Part shown: piece by piece, positions 8,319 to 16,919 of the stretch | Layout of the letters: the number at the start of each line of letters is the position of its first letter | Position numbering within the stretch: the first letter of the stretch is position 1 | Assembly (NCBI GenBank): GCA_050485785.1 | Contig: JBJHCA010000007.1 | Location: 1 to 63,004, forward strand | Length of the DNA: 63,004 nt | Source of the DNA: JBJHCA01 sp050485785 | GTDB lineage: Bacteria; Bacteroidota; Bacteroidia; Chitinophagales; Saprospiraceae | Direction of reading: 5' to 3' | Translations under genes and position numbers: made by a program | The notes under the pieces: model-generated | The model's database searches: none | What the model was told of the DNA's origin: nothing | What the model saw: only the letters and a program-made list of their open reading frames with translations

Positions 8319-10223
8319 TCACCCCTGCTTCTTCATCCCGGATACAATCACATCCACTACCTCCGGATCAAGCAACGTGGATGTATCACCAAGTGATGAA
8401 ACGTCCCCTTCGGCAATTTTTCGCAATATGCGTCGCATGATCTTACCCGATCTGGTTTTGGGTAGTCCGGGAACAAACTGTATAACTTCAGGTTTAGCTA
8501 TCTTTCCAATCTGTTCAGTTACATTGCCGATAATTCCAGCACTAATCCGGTCGGTATCCGGCGCATTTTCTTTCAGAATCACAAATGCATAGATAGCCTG
8601 ACCCTTGATGGCATGAGGGTAACCAACCACAGCAGATTCAGCAACATGGCGATTGAGGTTTATGGCGTTTTCTATTTCAGCAGTGCCAAAACGATGCCCG
8701 GAAACGTTGATCACATCGTCAACCCGGCCAATGATGCGATACAGCCCCATCTCATCTCTTTTTGCTCCGTCTCCGGTAAAGTAATATCCCTTGTAATGAG
8801 AAAAATAAGTAACACGACAGCGTTCGTGATCTCCATAAGTAGTTCGAAGCATGCCCGGCCAGGGATGCCTGATACACAAATATCCCTCCGTGTCGGCTTC
8901 AGTGATCTCCTGCCCATCCTTGTTGAGCAAAACCGGTTGAACACCAGGAAGCGGAAGACCGGCATAACAGGGCTTCATGGGTGACAGGTGACCCATACCA
9001 CTGATCATGATGCCACCGGTTTCGGTTTGCCACCACGTATCCACAATCGGGCATCGCTCTCTGCCCACGTGTATGTGGTACCAGTTCCAGGCCTCGGCAT
9101 TGATGGGTTCACCAACAGTGCCCAACACTTTGAGTGAATCGAGGCTGTAGCTTAACACGTGGTCGTCGCCAGAAGCCATAAGTGCCCTGATTGCCGTAGG
9201 TGCCGTGTAAAACTGACTGACCCCGTGTTTGTCGCAAACCTCCCAAAACCTCCCCGGACTGGGAAAAGTGGGCACACCTTCAAACATCAGAGTGGTTGCT
9301 CCATTAAGTAATGGTCCGTAAAGTATGTAACTGTGCCCGGTTATCCAGCCAATATCCGCTGTACACCAGAATATATCCGATTCTTCATACTGGAACACAT
9401 TGGCAAAAGTATAGCCTGCATACACCATGTACCCGCCACAGGTATGTACCACTCCTTTGGGTTTACCTGTTGAACCCGAAGTGTAAAGAATAAAAAGCAA
9501 ATCTTCAGCGTCCATGGACTCAGGAGCGCAAAACCGGTCAACGGTTTCCAGTTCGTCATGCATCCACAAGTCCCTGCCGGGGATCATATTGACTGCCCAG
9601 CGGGTACGTTCCGTTACCAGTACTTTTTCCACGGTAGTGCATCGCTTCAGGGCTTCATCCACTACCCTTTTCACCGGAATTTCCTTGGATCCCCTGTAGA
9701 GACCGTCGCTGGTCAGTACCATTCGGGCTTCGGCATCATTGATCCTGTCAGCTAAAGCTGCAGCACTGAATCCGGCAAAAACCACCGAGTGTACCGCCCC
9801 AATACGAGCACAGGCCAATACCGCTATGGCCAGCTCCGGTATCATGGGCATGTAAATCGCTATCCGGTCACCTTTGCCCATGCCATGCTTTTTTAAAACA
9901 TTGGCGTACATGCAAACTTTCTCGTGAAGCTCCCTGTAGGTCAGCCGGAGATATCGCTCTCTGGGGTCGTTGGGCTCCCAGATCAGGGCAAGTTTATTCC
10001 CTCGCGACTTGAGATGGCGGTCAAGACAATTCTCCGTAATGTTGAGCCGGGCACCACGAAACCATTTAACCGAAGGTACGTCAAAATTCCATTCCAGCGT
10101 TTTGTCCCAGGGACGCATCCAGTTATAATGGCCAGCTATTTCTGCCCAAAACCCCTCAGGGTCATCTACACTTTTAAGGTAAGTTTTGTGGTAATCGTCC
10201 GTAGTCTTGATTCGAAAATCCAT
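8319..10223 (-). CDS. acs: Acetyl-CoA synthetase (acetate-CoA ligase, AMP-forming)
   Basis: 634 residues, the family's usual length of about 630-650. It activates acetate to acetyl-AMP and then acetyl-CoA in the cytoplasm. Visible motifs are the N-terminal ACAS domain (FWAEIAGHYNWMRPWDKTLEWNFDVP), the adenylation P-loop YTSGSTGKPKGVVHT near 253, the A5 motif DTWWQTETGG near 397, the A8 hinge YYFTGDGA...GRVDDVINVSGHR near 480-510, and the C-terminal lysine in PKTRSGKIMRRIL, the residue acetylated in Acs regulation. It stands alone: the neighbouring esterase starts 78 bases upstream on the same strand, so weak co-transcription is possible. Confidence 0.95.
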   Translation of the reverse strand: MDFRIKTTDDYHKTYLKSVDDPEGFWAEIAGHYNWMRPWDKTLEWNFDVPSVKWFRGARLNITENCLDRHLKSRGNKLALIWEPNDPRERYLRLTYRELHEKVCMYANVLKKHGMGKGDRIAIYMPMIPELAIAVLACARIGAVHSVVFAGFSAAALADRINDAEARMVLTSDGLYRGSKEIPVKRVVDEALKRCTTVEKVLVTERTRWAVNMIPGRDLWMHDELETVDRFCAPESMDAEDLLFILYTSGSTGKPKGVVHTCGGYMVYAGYTFANVFQYEESDIFWCTADIGWITGHSYILYGPLLNGATTLMFEGVPTFPSPGRFWEVCDKHGVSQFYTAPTAIRALMASGDDHVLSYSLDSLKVLGTVGEPINAEAWNWYHIHVGRERCPIVDTWWQTETGGIMISGMGHLSPMKPCYAGLPLPGVQPVLLNKDGQEITEADTEGYLCIRHPWPGMLRTTYGDHERCRVTYFSHYKGYYFTGDGAKRDEMGLYRIIGRVDDVINVSGHRFGTAEIENAINLNRHVAESAVVGYPHAIKGQAIYAFVILKENAPDTDRISAGIIGNVTEQIGKIAKPEVIQFVPGLPKTRSGKIMRRILRKIAEGDVSSLGDTSTLLDPEVVDVIVSGMKKQG

Positions 10224-10301
10224 TCAACATATGTTTCGGTTCAGCGTGAAGATAACGATAGCCGCATGAATTCCAAATCAGGCTGCTTACATATTATCGG
10301 C

Positions 10302-11849
10302 TTATTGGGTCTCCGTCTCCAATTGCACCAGCCTTTCGGCAATCTGGTCTAGAACCCTGCGGTGATTAAACCGGGTACAGTGACCTTCCATGGGTGTAAA
10401 TTCAACAATGGCATCGGAAACCGGATCTGTCGTACTTTTGAGGAATGCATGAAATGTTCGCGTTGCCATGTTGAGATAATACTGATCCATATCACCCATC
10501 CAGATGTAGATCTTCCCACTGAGCTTTGGCCCCAGTGTTAACCAGTTTTCGCGGGCATGGATCAGCAAGTCGTACTTTTTCCAGGCTTCAGCAACTTCGC
10601 GATCAATGGTTCCTGTAAAAGGATCAAAGAGTGGTGCCGGCAGACCCTCGCTCCTATGTGGGCTGTAAAGGGCAGTATGAGCACTGAATTGCCCCCCGCT
10701 GTTCAGGTATGTATTGGAGGTACCCAAAACATTTTCATAGCGGATAAATTCCCGCAATGACATTACCGGCTGTCCGGTGATTTCCCTGCTGACGGGACGC
10801 AGATATCCATACTTGTTGTAATAGGCGTTGTCATCTTCATATATATTGATCAGTTGATAGTTGGTGAACTCCACCGCATCGGGGCTGTAGGAAAAAACGC
10901 CGTTAAAATGATCGGGATAAAACATCTGCAGGGCCAGCGAAACCCAGCCACCGGTTGAGCATCCGTCTACAAACCTGGTGCGGGCATCATCCGTATTGCG
11001 ATAAGCTCTTTCCAGAGCAGGGATCAGCTCATGAATCAGGGCATAGCCATACGGACCACTGTTTTCCGAATCCAGTTGATAGCTGTCGCCAAAAGGCCCT
11101 TCACCATCCAGAAACACATTGATCACACCGGGCGCTTTATCTGAAAACCACCAGTTGTAAAATTCCTGATCACGGGAAAGAAAATTAACCCGGATATACC
11201 GGCCACCATAGCCTGAAACATTATACCGGATGGGCCAGGCGGTACCGGGCTGATCAAAATATCCGTGCGGTAGCAAGACCGAAGCGATCAATTCCACGGG
11301 CTTCCCCCACCAGGCTGACAGCGTATCGCTGATTATCCTGAACTCTTTTACATGGCTGTGTTCCATTACCTGCCGCGGAGGAATTATCTGATCCAGCACC
11401 AGATCAAGGTGAACATCGCCTTCTATCCTCACCAACTCACGGCGGGAATAAATATTTCCGGGAGCTACAATCCGCGACTCCTCAAACTGCTGATGCCACA
11501 AAACCTGAATGTTATAGGTTCCTTCGGGAATATCGTCCGGCATCCAGTCCGCAGTACTAACCCAGTTAAGCCCGGCATCAAGCACAATCGGGTCACCCAC
11601 TGCCACTGAATCCAGATTGACCGCAAAAATATGATTGCCGCGAGTTGGCCAGTATCGCGTTCTTGGCTCAACATTCGGGTTTTCATTCAGAAACAGCAGC
11701 AACCGGCCATTATCCTTCAGCTCGTCTGCTACTTCAGCTGAAAAGCTCACATGAATGGTTAGATTATGCTGACCATATACGGGCAACATAATGAGGTAAC
11801 CACTCAGCACCCAAAGCCAGGTTAATAACACTTTACTCCGCATCGTCAT
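10302..11849 (-). CDS. Secreted esterase of the enterochelin-esterase-like (putative esterase) family
   Basis: 515 residues with a signal peptide (RSKVLLTWLWVLSGYLIMLPVYG). After an N-terminal beta-sandwich-like region of about 150 residues comes an esterase D-type alpha/beta hydrolase: PIRYNVSGYGGRY, then the nucleophile elbow GCSTGGW with serine in place, and a late MEGHCTRFN that can supply the catalytic histidine. Unlike the T9SS hydrolase at 1248, the catalytic serine is intact here. There is no T9SS tail, so it is probably periplasmic. It overlaps the preceding small membrane-protein gene by 17 bases (11 if the ATG at 11843 is used), which indicates coupled translation. Substrate unknown. 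Confidence 0.75.
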   Translation of the reverse strand: MTMRSKVLLTWLWVLSGYLIMLPVYGQHNLTIHVSFSAEVADELKDNGRLLLFLNENPNVEPRTRYWPTRGNHIFAVNLDSVAVGDPIVLDAGLNWVSTADWMPDDIPEGTYNIQVLWHQQFEESRIVAPGNIYSRRELVRIEGDVHLDLVLDQIIPPRQVMEHSHVKEFRIISDTLSAWWGKPVELIASVLLPHGYFDQPGTAWPIRYNVSGYGGRYIRVNFLSRDQEFYNWWFSDKAPGVINVFLDGEGPFGDSYQLDSENSGPYGYALIHELIPALERAYRNTDDARTRFVDGCSTGGWVSLALQMFYPDHFNGVFSYSPDAVEFTNYQLINIYEDDNAYYNKYGYLRPVSREITGQPVMSLREFIRYENVLGTSNTYLNSGGQFSAHTALYSPHRSEGLPAPLFDPFTGTIDREVAEAWKKYDLLIHARENWLTLGPKLSGKIYIWMGDMDQYYLNMATRTFHAFLKSTTDPVSDAIVEFTPMEGHCTRFNHRRVLDQIAERLVQLETETQ

Positions 11850-12087
11850 CGCTCTTTTTTTTGCGCATCAGCGTGTAAATCAGGTAACCAATCAGAAAAA
11901 CGGGTACCACAATAAAGGCCAGCACTTCCCAGGGATTACTCAGATCAATACTTCTCGAGTCGCCCGGAGGTGGCACATTGCGCGGTACCTGAGCCAGGAG
12001 AGCCTGTTGTGCCATCACCAGTATCAATAATACGGTCAACAACATGCTGAATACTTTTCGGATTAAAACGATGTTCGTGTTTTCCAT
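11833..12087 (-). CDS. Small single-span membrane protein
   Basis: 84 residues from ATG 12087 (MENTNIVLIRKVFSMLL). An N-terminal signal or anchor segment ends near ALLAQ. A short proline-rich linker follows (VPRNVPPPGDSRSIDLSNP), then one membrane helix (VLAFIVVPVFLIGYLIYTL) and a basic/acidic tail RKKKSDDDAE. Small proteins with this layout are common in Bacteroidota and carry no known function; some databases mislabel them as adenylosuccinate synthetase. The open frame extends to 12207 but the extension has no coding character. The stop overlaps the start of the esterase gene, so the two are probably translated together. Confidence 0.6.
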   Translation of the reverse strand: MENTNIVLIRKVFSMLLTVLLILVMAQQALLAQVPRNVPPPGDSRSIDLSNPWEVLAFIVVPVFLIGYLIYTLMRKKKSDDDAE

Positions 12088-12120
12088 GGATATCTTTTTG
12101 TTGGGTGCGCTGGCGCACCC
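12088..12120 (-). repeat. Hairpin plus dispersed repeat, copy 3, directly before the start codon at 12087
   Basis: Read on the minus strand, a perfect 8-bp hairpin (GGGTGCGC, two-base loop, GCGCACCC; 12103-12120) is followed by CCAACAAAAAGATATCC and then immediately by the ATG of the small membrane protein. The second part matches the dispersed element at 43578-43596. Here it would form the ribosome-binding region of the message. The rest of the 388-base divergent gap up to mutS2 (12121-12475) holds a second copy at 12272-12305 and the mutS2 promoter box; I see no gene in it. Confidence 0.5.
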
Positions 12121-12271
12121 CTGACCATCAATAAGGTGTGCAACCATGTCAGAAAAAACCGGGCAATGGTTAAACACCTGTGTAAAGAAATAAAAAAATT
12201 CCGGCAACCTGCCCTTGTAAGGTCAATAGTTCAGGCAAAACTTTATTAGCTGCTCGCGTTAAAACCCGGAC

Positions 12272-12305
12272 TGTGCATCACAAAGAGTTATCCATCAAAC
12301 AAAAC
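12272..12305 (+). repeat. Dispersed intergenic repeat, copy 2
   Basis: TGTGCATCACAAAGAGTTA continues as TCCATCAAAC and AAAAC. This agrees with the copy at 43571-43607 (TGTGCAGCCCACAAAAAGA, then TATCC, ATCAAAACATC) including the TGTGCA start and the AAAACATC end. It lies in the divergent gap between the small membrane protein and mutS2. Confidence 0.4.
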
Positions 12306-12460
12306 ATCCCAAATCTGAATTCACCACCATCTTTTTAAAAAACCTCCATTAAATCAGGCATGTTGCCCTTTCATTGGTCACTGCCGTAGCCAGGGGCTTT
12401 GTTCATTTAAAAACCCATGTTTCCCGGTAACCAATCCACCTCATAATACGTTGGATGCAT

Positions 12461-12468
12461 TACTTTTG
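12461..12468 (+). promoter_or_regulatory. Putative mutS2 promoter -7 box (TACTTTTG), nearly leaderless
   Basis: TACTTTTG is an exact TAnnTTTG match, separated from the ATG at 12476 by only seven bases. In Bacteroidetes promoters the start of transcription lies a few bases after this box, so the mutS2 message would have almost no leader. No clear -33 TTTG is present at the expected distance. Confidence 0.4.
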
Positions 12469-12475
12469 ACCCGAA

Positions 12476-14899
12476 ATGGAGAAGATAACTATCCCTGAAC
12501 TACATTCCTGGCTTGAATGCGGCCGTACACTGGAGTACGATAAAGTGTTGCAACTGATTGCCCGGCGGGCAAAAGGTGAATGCGGCCGCCAAAAGATCAT
12601 TGCTCTGTACCCCGGAAACAACAAGGTGTTACTAGAAGGATTCCGCACGCGTATTGATCAGACCATGCAAGCCATTCTGAATAATCAGATGTTCAAACTG
12701 GCTCCTTATGACAGTGGTGAGGAAATTATCCGTATGCTTCGCCTGGAAGGCCATGTTTTGGAACTTGAGATGCTGCTGGTAGTTCGCGCTCTGCTGAGGC
12801 AGATCAACAGCATGCAGCAGTGGTTTGACTCAGGAGGCAGCAAAGCCGATTCTCGGGCAGTCCGCTACCCTGCTCTGTACAGTATGGCCAATGACCTTGA
12901 ACCGGCTTCCGTACTATTGAAGATTTTTGACAAGGTGCTGGACGAAGAAGGCCATGTGAAGCCGGATGCCAGTCCCGAACTGATGCGCTTGCGCAAATAT
13001 CAACTGGCCAAGCGCGGTGAGATCAACAAAGTGTTTCAGCAAACTGTACAAAAATACCGCAAACAGGGCTGGCTTAGCGATACGGAAGAAAGTATTCGCA
13101 ACGGCAGACGGGTTCTCAGCATGCCGGCCGAGCACAAGCGCAAGCTGCGCGGCATTATCCACGATGAGTCATCAACCGGGAAAACAGCTTTTGTAGAGCC
13201 CGAAGAGATCATTGAACTCAACAATGAACTGTTCGATGCCGAAATGGCGGAGCGACGTGAAATATACCGCATTCTGGGTGAGCTAACCGGAAAAGTTGCT
13301 GCACATGCCGGCCAGCTCAAAAAATACGAGCATTTTCAGACTGAGCTCGATGTTCTGCAAGCCGTAGCCCACACAGCCACCAACCTGAAGTGGTTTCTTC
13401 CAGCTTTGTCCGGTGAGCCGGTACTGGACATCAGAAAAGGCTATCACCCCCTTCTCCTGTGGAAAAATGAACAGCAAGGCATCGCCACGATACCTTTTAA
13501 TCTTGATACCGCAAAAAACCGGATTGTGGTTTTGAGCGGACCCAATGCCGGCGGAAAATCGGTTACCCTCAAGGCAACGGGTCTACTGGTTATGATGGGC
13601 ATGGCCGGGTTGCCGATACCAGCCAATGAAGACAGTACCATAGGGACTTTTTCAGTAATTATGGCTGATATCGGCGACAAACAATCGCTGGACGATGACC
13701 TGAGTACTTACAGTTCACATTTGCTGATGATGAAGCGGATGCTCGATGCGGCTTGCTCCACATCCCTGTTGCTGATTGACGAATTTGGCAGCGGAACCGA
13801 TCCTGAATTTGGCGGTGCCATTGCAGAGTCGCTTTTGCATACATTTCGCCAAAAGCAAAGCACTTGTATGGTTACCACGCATTTCAACAACCTAAAGATG
13901 TATGCCCACAAAACCTCCGGAGTAGTCAATGCCGGCATGTTGTTTGACATGGAAACTATCAGGCCTACCTTCAGGCTTGAAGTAGGCAGGCCCGGCAGTT
14001 CTTTTGCCTTCGAAATTGCCGAGCGGAGCGGCCTTCCCAAAAACATTCTGCAGCGTGCAGCCAAAAACTCCGGTACGCAAAAGCATGAGTTTGACCGCAT
14101 TCTGGCTCGTTTACAGACAGAACGCAATGCGCTGGAGCAGGAGCGCGATGCAGCCGCCCGCAGCAAAGCCGAAGCGGAGAAACTGATCAAAAATTACGAA
14201 CAGCTGCACAGAGAACTGGAGTTCCGGAGAAAAAAGCTGAAACTCGAACAACGCAAAGAGGATGTTTACAGCACTGAACGCCAGGAAAGAGAACTCCAGC
14301 AACTTATCAAGGAACTGAAGGAATCCAAAGACCTCGAAAAGGCCAAAGCTCTGGCCGCAGCTAAAAAGAAAGAGCGTGAAACTCAAACCAGAGAAGCCGG
14401 ACAGTTGCAGGATGCCGTCAAGCAGGAACTGAGATCCAGGGCTGCAGTTAAAGGTCCCTTAAAAGCCGGTGACCACGTCAGACTACTTGGAGGCACTTCA
14501 TCCGGTGTAATTGAAAGTATACAGCGCAAAAAGGCCGTGGTTATTATGGGTGCACTCAAGCTTACGGTACCACTTACCGACCTGCAACATGCCGGCGAGG
14601 CATTACCCGTTAACACTGCAAAATCAATTCAGACCGAGATCCAGAGCGGGCATGGCAGCGTAAAAAGCAAACTCGACCTTAGAGGTATGCACCGCAAAGA
14701 AGCAGAAGCCATTTTTCACGAATACCTCGATAAGGCTATGCTGAGCAACTTATCAACATTGTCAGTTATTCACGGTAAAGGAGATGGCGTGCTCAGGAAA
14801 CTAGTGCATGAAATACTTCGCGATTATCCACACATCCGGTCATGGGAACATGAACCCGAAGACCAGGGTGGTGACGGAGTCACCATTGTACGACTGTAA
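12476..14899 (+). CDS. mutS2: MutS2 (ATPase/endonuclease with C-terminal Smr domain)
   Basis: 807 residues, the usual length. Domains in order: the MutS lever/clamp region, the ATPase with Walker A GPNAGGKS near 354 and Walker B LLLIDEFGSGTD near 430, a long charged coiled coil (about 540-650), a KOW-like linker, and a C-terminal Smr domain (LDLRGMHRKEAEAIF near 732, VIHGKGDGVLR). MutS2 lacks the mismatch-recognition domain of MutS; family members suppress recombination and, in some bacteria, split collided ribosomes. The Smr motif is usually HGKGTG; here it is HGKGDG. It is a single gene, with its own promoter box abutting the start codon. Confidence 0.95.
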   Translation: MEKITIPELHSWLECGRTLEYDKVLQLIARRAKGECGRQKIIALYPGNNKVLLEGFRTRIDQTMQAILNNQMFKLAPYDSGEEIIRMLRLEGHVLELEMLLVVRALLRQINSMQQWFDSGGSKADSRAVRYPALYSMANDLEPASVLLKIFDKVLDEEGHVKPDASPELMRLRKYQLAKRGEINKVFQQTVQKYRKQGWLSDTEESIRNGRRVLSMPAEHKRKLRGIIHDESSTGKTAFVEPEEIIELNNELFDAEMAERREIYRILGELTGKVAAHAGQLKKYEHFQTELDVLQAVAHTATNLKWFLPALSGEPVLDIRKGYHPLLLWKNEQQGIATIPFNLDTAKNRIVVLSGPNAGGKSVTLKATGLLVMMGMAGLPIPANEDSTIGTFSVIMADIGDKQSLDDDLSTYSSHLLMMKRMLDAACSTSLLLIDEFGSGTDPEFGGAIAESLLHTFRQKQSTCMVTTHFNNLKMYAHKTSGVVNAGMLFDMETIRPTFRLEVGRPGSSFAFEIAERSGLPKNILQRAAKNSGTQKHEFDRILARLQTERNALEQERDAAARSKAEAEKLIKNYEQLHRELEFRRKKLKLEQRKEDVYSTERQERELQQLIKELKESKDLEKAKALAAAKKKERETQTREAGQLQDAVKQELRSRAAVKGPLKAGDHVRLLGGTSSGVIESIQRKKAVVIMGALKLTVPLTDLQHAGEALPVNTAKSIQTEIQSGHGSVKSKLDLRGMHRKEAEAIFHEYLDKAMLSNLSTLSVIHGKGDGVLRKLVHEILRDYPHIRSWEHEPEDQGGDGVTIVRL

Positions 14900-15024
14900 G
14901 TTTTTGCCACTTCTATCAAGCCAATGCTGCTTTTCCAAAGTGTGCCTTGTTATGGGTTTCTGTCGCTGACAGGATTGTGGTCAGTTTAAGGTCGGCAGCC
15001 TGAACACGGGCACAAAATTGATGT

Positions 15025-15032
15025 TATATTTG
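15025..15032 (+). promoter_or_regulatory. Promoter -7 box of the menaquinone operon (TATATTTG)
   Basis: TATATTTG matches TAnnTTTG and lies 21 bases before the ATG at 15054. An upstream in-frame ATG at 15018 would overlap this box and is therefore unlikely to be the start. AAGAGGAAAAAAC before 15054 gives a weak Shine-Dalgarno. Confidence 0.55.
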
Positions 15033-15053
15033 CGCAGCCCAAGAGGAAAAAAC

Positions 15054-16262
15054 ATGACAAAAATCACTGATACTACACAATCAGGCATTGAGGTGCTGGT
15101 TGCTAATGAACCGGAAGCCATTAAACAAATTGCAGGAAAAGTGATGAACCTTCAGCGCATCAGCGCTAAAGACGGAATATTGCTGTATGAACAGGCTTCG
15201 CCCGGTTTACTGGGCAGCCTGGCCAACTACATCCGGGAAGCCCGACATGGCCATAACACATATTTTAACCGCAATTTCCACATGGAGCCTACCAATGTGT
15301 GTATTTACACCTGTAAGTTTTGCTCCTATTCAAGGCTCATCAAAAAGCGCAGTGAAGGATGGGAATACACGCTTGAAGATATGATGGACATAGTGCGGTC
15401 ATACGATGGCAAACCCGTAACCGAAGTTCACATTGTGGGCGGTGTATTGCCGCAGTACAACCTTGCTTTTTACTCAGACCTGTTCAGGGCTATCCGCAAT
15501 CATCGCCCTGAGCTTCATATCAAAGCACTGACTCCGGTAGAGTTTCACTACATTTTCAAGAAAGCCAAAGTAAGCTATCGCGACGGACTTCAACAACTTA
15601 TTGATGCCGGACTTGACAGTATTCCCGGTGGTGGTGCTGAAATATTTGATGAAACTGTCCGCGACCAGATCGCCGGCGGCAAGTGCTCATCGGATGAATG
15701 GCTTGAACTGCACCGTATAGCCCATGAGTTGGGCCTGCGCAGCAATGCCACCATCCTTTACGGTCACATTGAATCCTACGCCCACCGCATCGATCACATG
15801 GAGCGGTTGCGCAGTCTTCAGGATCAGACCGGAGGATTCCAGACCTTTATTCCCCTCAAGTTCAGGAATAAGGACAATGAAATGTCGCATATCCCCGAAA
15901 CGTCACACATCGAAGACCTGAAAAATTATGCCGTTTCGCGAATATTCCTCGACAACTTTGATCACATTAAGGCATACTGGCCCATGATTGGCAGGCAAAT
16001 GGCTCAGCTCAGCCTGGCTTTTGGTGTGGATGATATTGACGGCACCATTGACGATACCACAAAAATCTATTCCATGGCAGGTTCCGAAGAGCAAAATCCG
16101 TCGCTCACCACCTATGAGCTGGTCAAACTGATCAGGGCGGTTGGTCGCAGGCCGGTAGAACGGGATACCCTGTATAATACCATCCACGATTATACCGATC
16201 ACCGGTTTGAAGAGGACGAGGATTTTAAAGGATACTTTTCCCTTCCTGTGGTTAAAAACTGA
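15054..16262 (+). CDS. mqnE: Aminofutalosine synthase MqnE (radical SAM)
   Basis: 402 residues. It joins S-adenosylmethionine with the MqnA product to make 6-amino-6-deoxyfutalosine, an early step of the futalosine route to menaquinone. The radical-SAM cluster motif CX3CX2C is seen at residues 83-90 (CIYTCKFC), preceded by NFHMEPTN. The segments EVHIVGGVLPQYNL, DSIPGGGAEIF, ATILYGHIES and FIPLKFRN are characteristic of the MqnE/MqnC branch, and the late DGTIDDTTKIYSMAGSE fits MqnE. MqnC is the close alternative. The first gene of a three-gene operon: 21 bases to the phosphatase, which overlaps mqnA by 4. The remaining pathway genes are not in this window. Confidence 0.88.
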   Translation: MTKITDTTQSGIEVLVANEPEAIKQIAGKVMNLQRISAKDGILLYEQASPGLLGSLANYIREARHGHNTYFNRNFHMEPTNVCIYTCKFCSYSRLIKKRSEGWEYTLEDMMDIVRSYDGKPVTEVHIVGGVLPQYNLAFYSDLFRAIRNHRPELHIKALTPVEFHYIFKKAKVSYRDGLQQLIDAGLDSIPGGGAEIFDETVRDQIAGGKCSSDEWLELHRIAHELGLRSNATILYGHIESYAHRIDHMERLRSLQDQTGGFQTFIPLKFRNKDNEMSHIPETSHIEDLKNYAVSRIFLDNFDHIKAYWPMIGRQMAQLSLAFGVDDIDGTIDDTTKIYSMAGSEEQNPSLTTYELVKLIRAVGRRPVERDTLYNTIHDYTDHRFEEDEDFKGYFSLPVVKN

Positions 16263-16283
16263 TGTCAACGGCTGATTATCACC

Positions 16284-16919
16284 ATGGAAAAGACGCTGTA
16301 TTTTGTGCGCCACGGGGAAACCGATTACAATCGCATGAAGATTGTTCAGGGGCGTGGTGTTGATGCTCCACTCAATGAAACCGGAATTATGCAGGCCCGT
16401 GCATTTTACGATCATTACCACCATGTGCCCTTTGAAGCCGTGTTTACTTCCACACTCATCAGGACTCACCAGACTGTTGAACCCTTTATCCATAAATCCG
16501 GCCGGTGGATTGTAAGCCCCGACATTGACGAAATCGGTTGGGGAACTCACGAAGGAAGAAAAGGGACTCCGGCAATGTTACAGCGTTACGACGAAATGAT
16601 CAGGGAATGGCAGCGCGGAAACCTGGATGCCAGCCTTCCTGACGGTGAAAGTGCGGCCTCGTTGTACCACAGGATCAGTCGCTTTCTCAAGGAACTGACC
16701 CGCAGAACGGAAACCAACATACTGGTCTGTACCCACGGCCGTACACTTCGCTGCCTGATGTGTATCTGGAAAAACGAACCGCCGGGCAATATGGAGCTTT
16801 ACGACCATGCCAATACCGGGGTTTTCAAACTTAAATGGGATGGCCGGTTCCACCTGCTCAGTGAAAATGACACGGCACATCTGAACCGGTTATATCAATC
16901 TGAACGAAATAATGCATGA
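16284..16919 (+). CDS. Histidine phosphatase (phosphoglycerate-mutase-like) family protein in the mqn operon
   Basis: 211 residues. The histidine-phosphatase signature YFVRHGETDYN is at 6-16 with the phospho-accepting histidine; the second catalytic histidine is in VCTHGRTLRCL near 150, and the acid/base glutamate in LPDGESAASLYHR. It is a branch-2-like, PGM/CobC/PhoE type monophosphatase; its substrate cannot be read from the sequence. It lies inside the futalosine operon, and its stop codon overlaps the mqnA start (ATGA, 16916-16919), so translation is coupled. That position makes a role in menaquinone or nucleoside by-product metabolism possible, but this is inference from context. Confidence 0.8.
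   Translation: MEKTLYFVRHGETDYNRMKIVQGRGVDAPLNETGIMQARAFYDHYHHVPFEAVFTSTLIRTHQTVEPFIHKSGRWIVSPDIDEIGWGTHEGRKGTPAMLQRYDEMIREWQRGNLDASLPDGESAASLYHRISRFLKELTRRTETNILVCTHGRTLRCLMCIWKNEPPGNMELYDHANTGVFKLKWDGRFHLLSENDTAHLNRLYQSERNNA

Noticed and set aside
15903..16550. Minus-strand open frame of 215 codons across mqnE and the phosphatase
   Set aside because: Overlaps two well-recognised genes on the other strand and has no recognisable domain.
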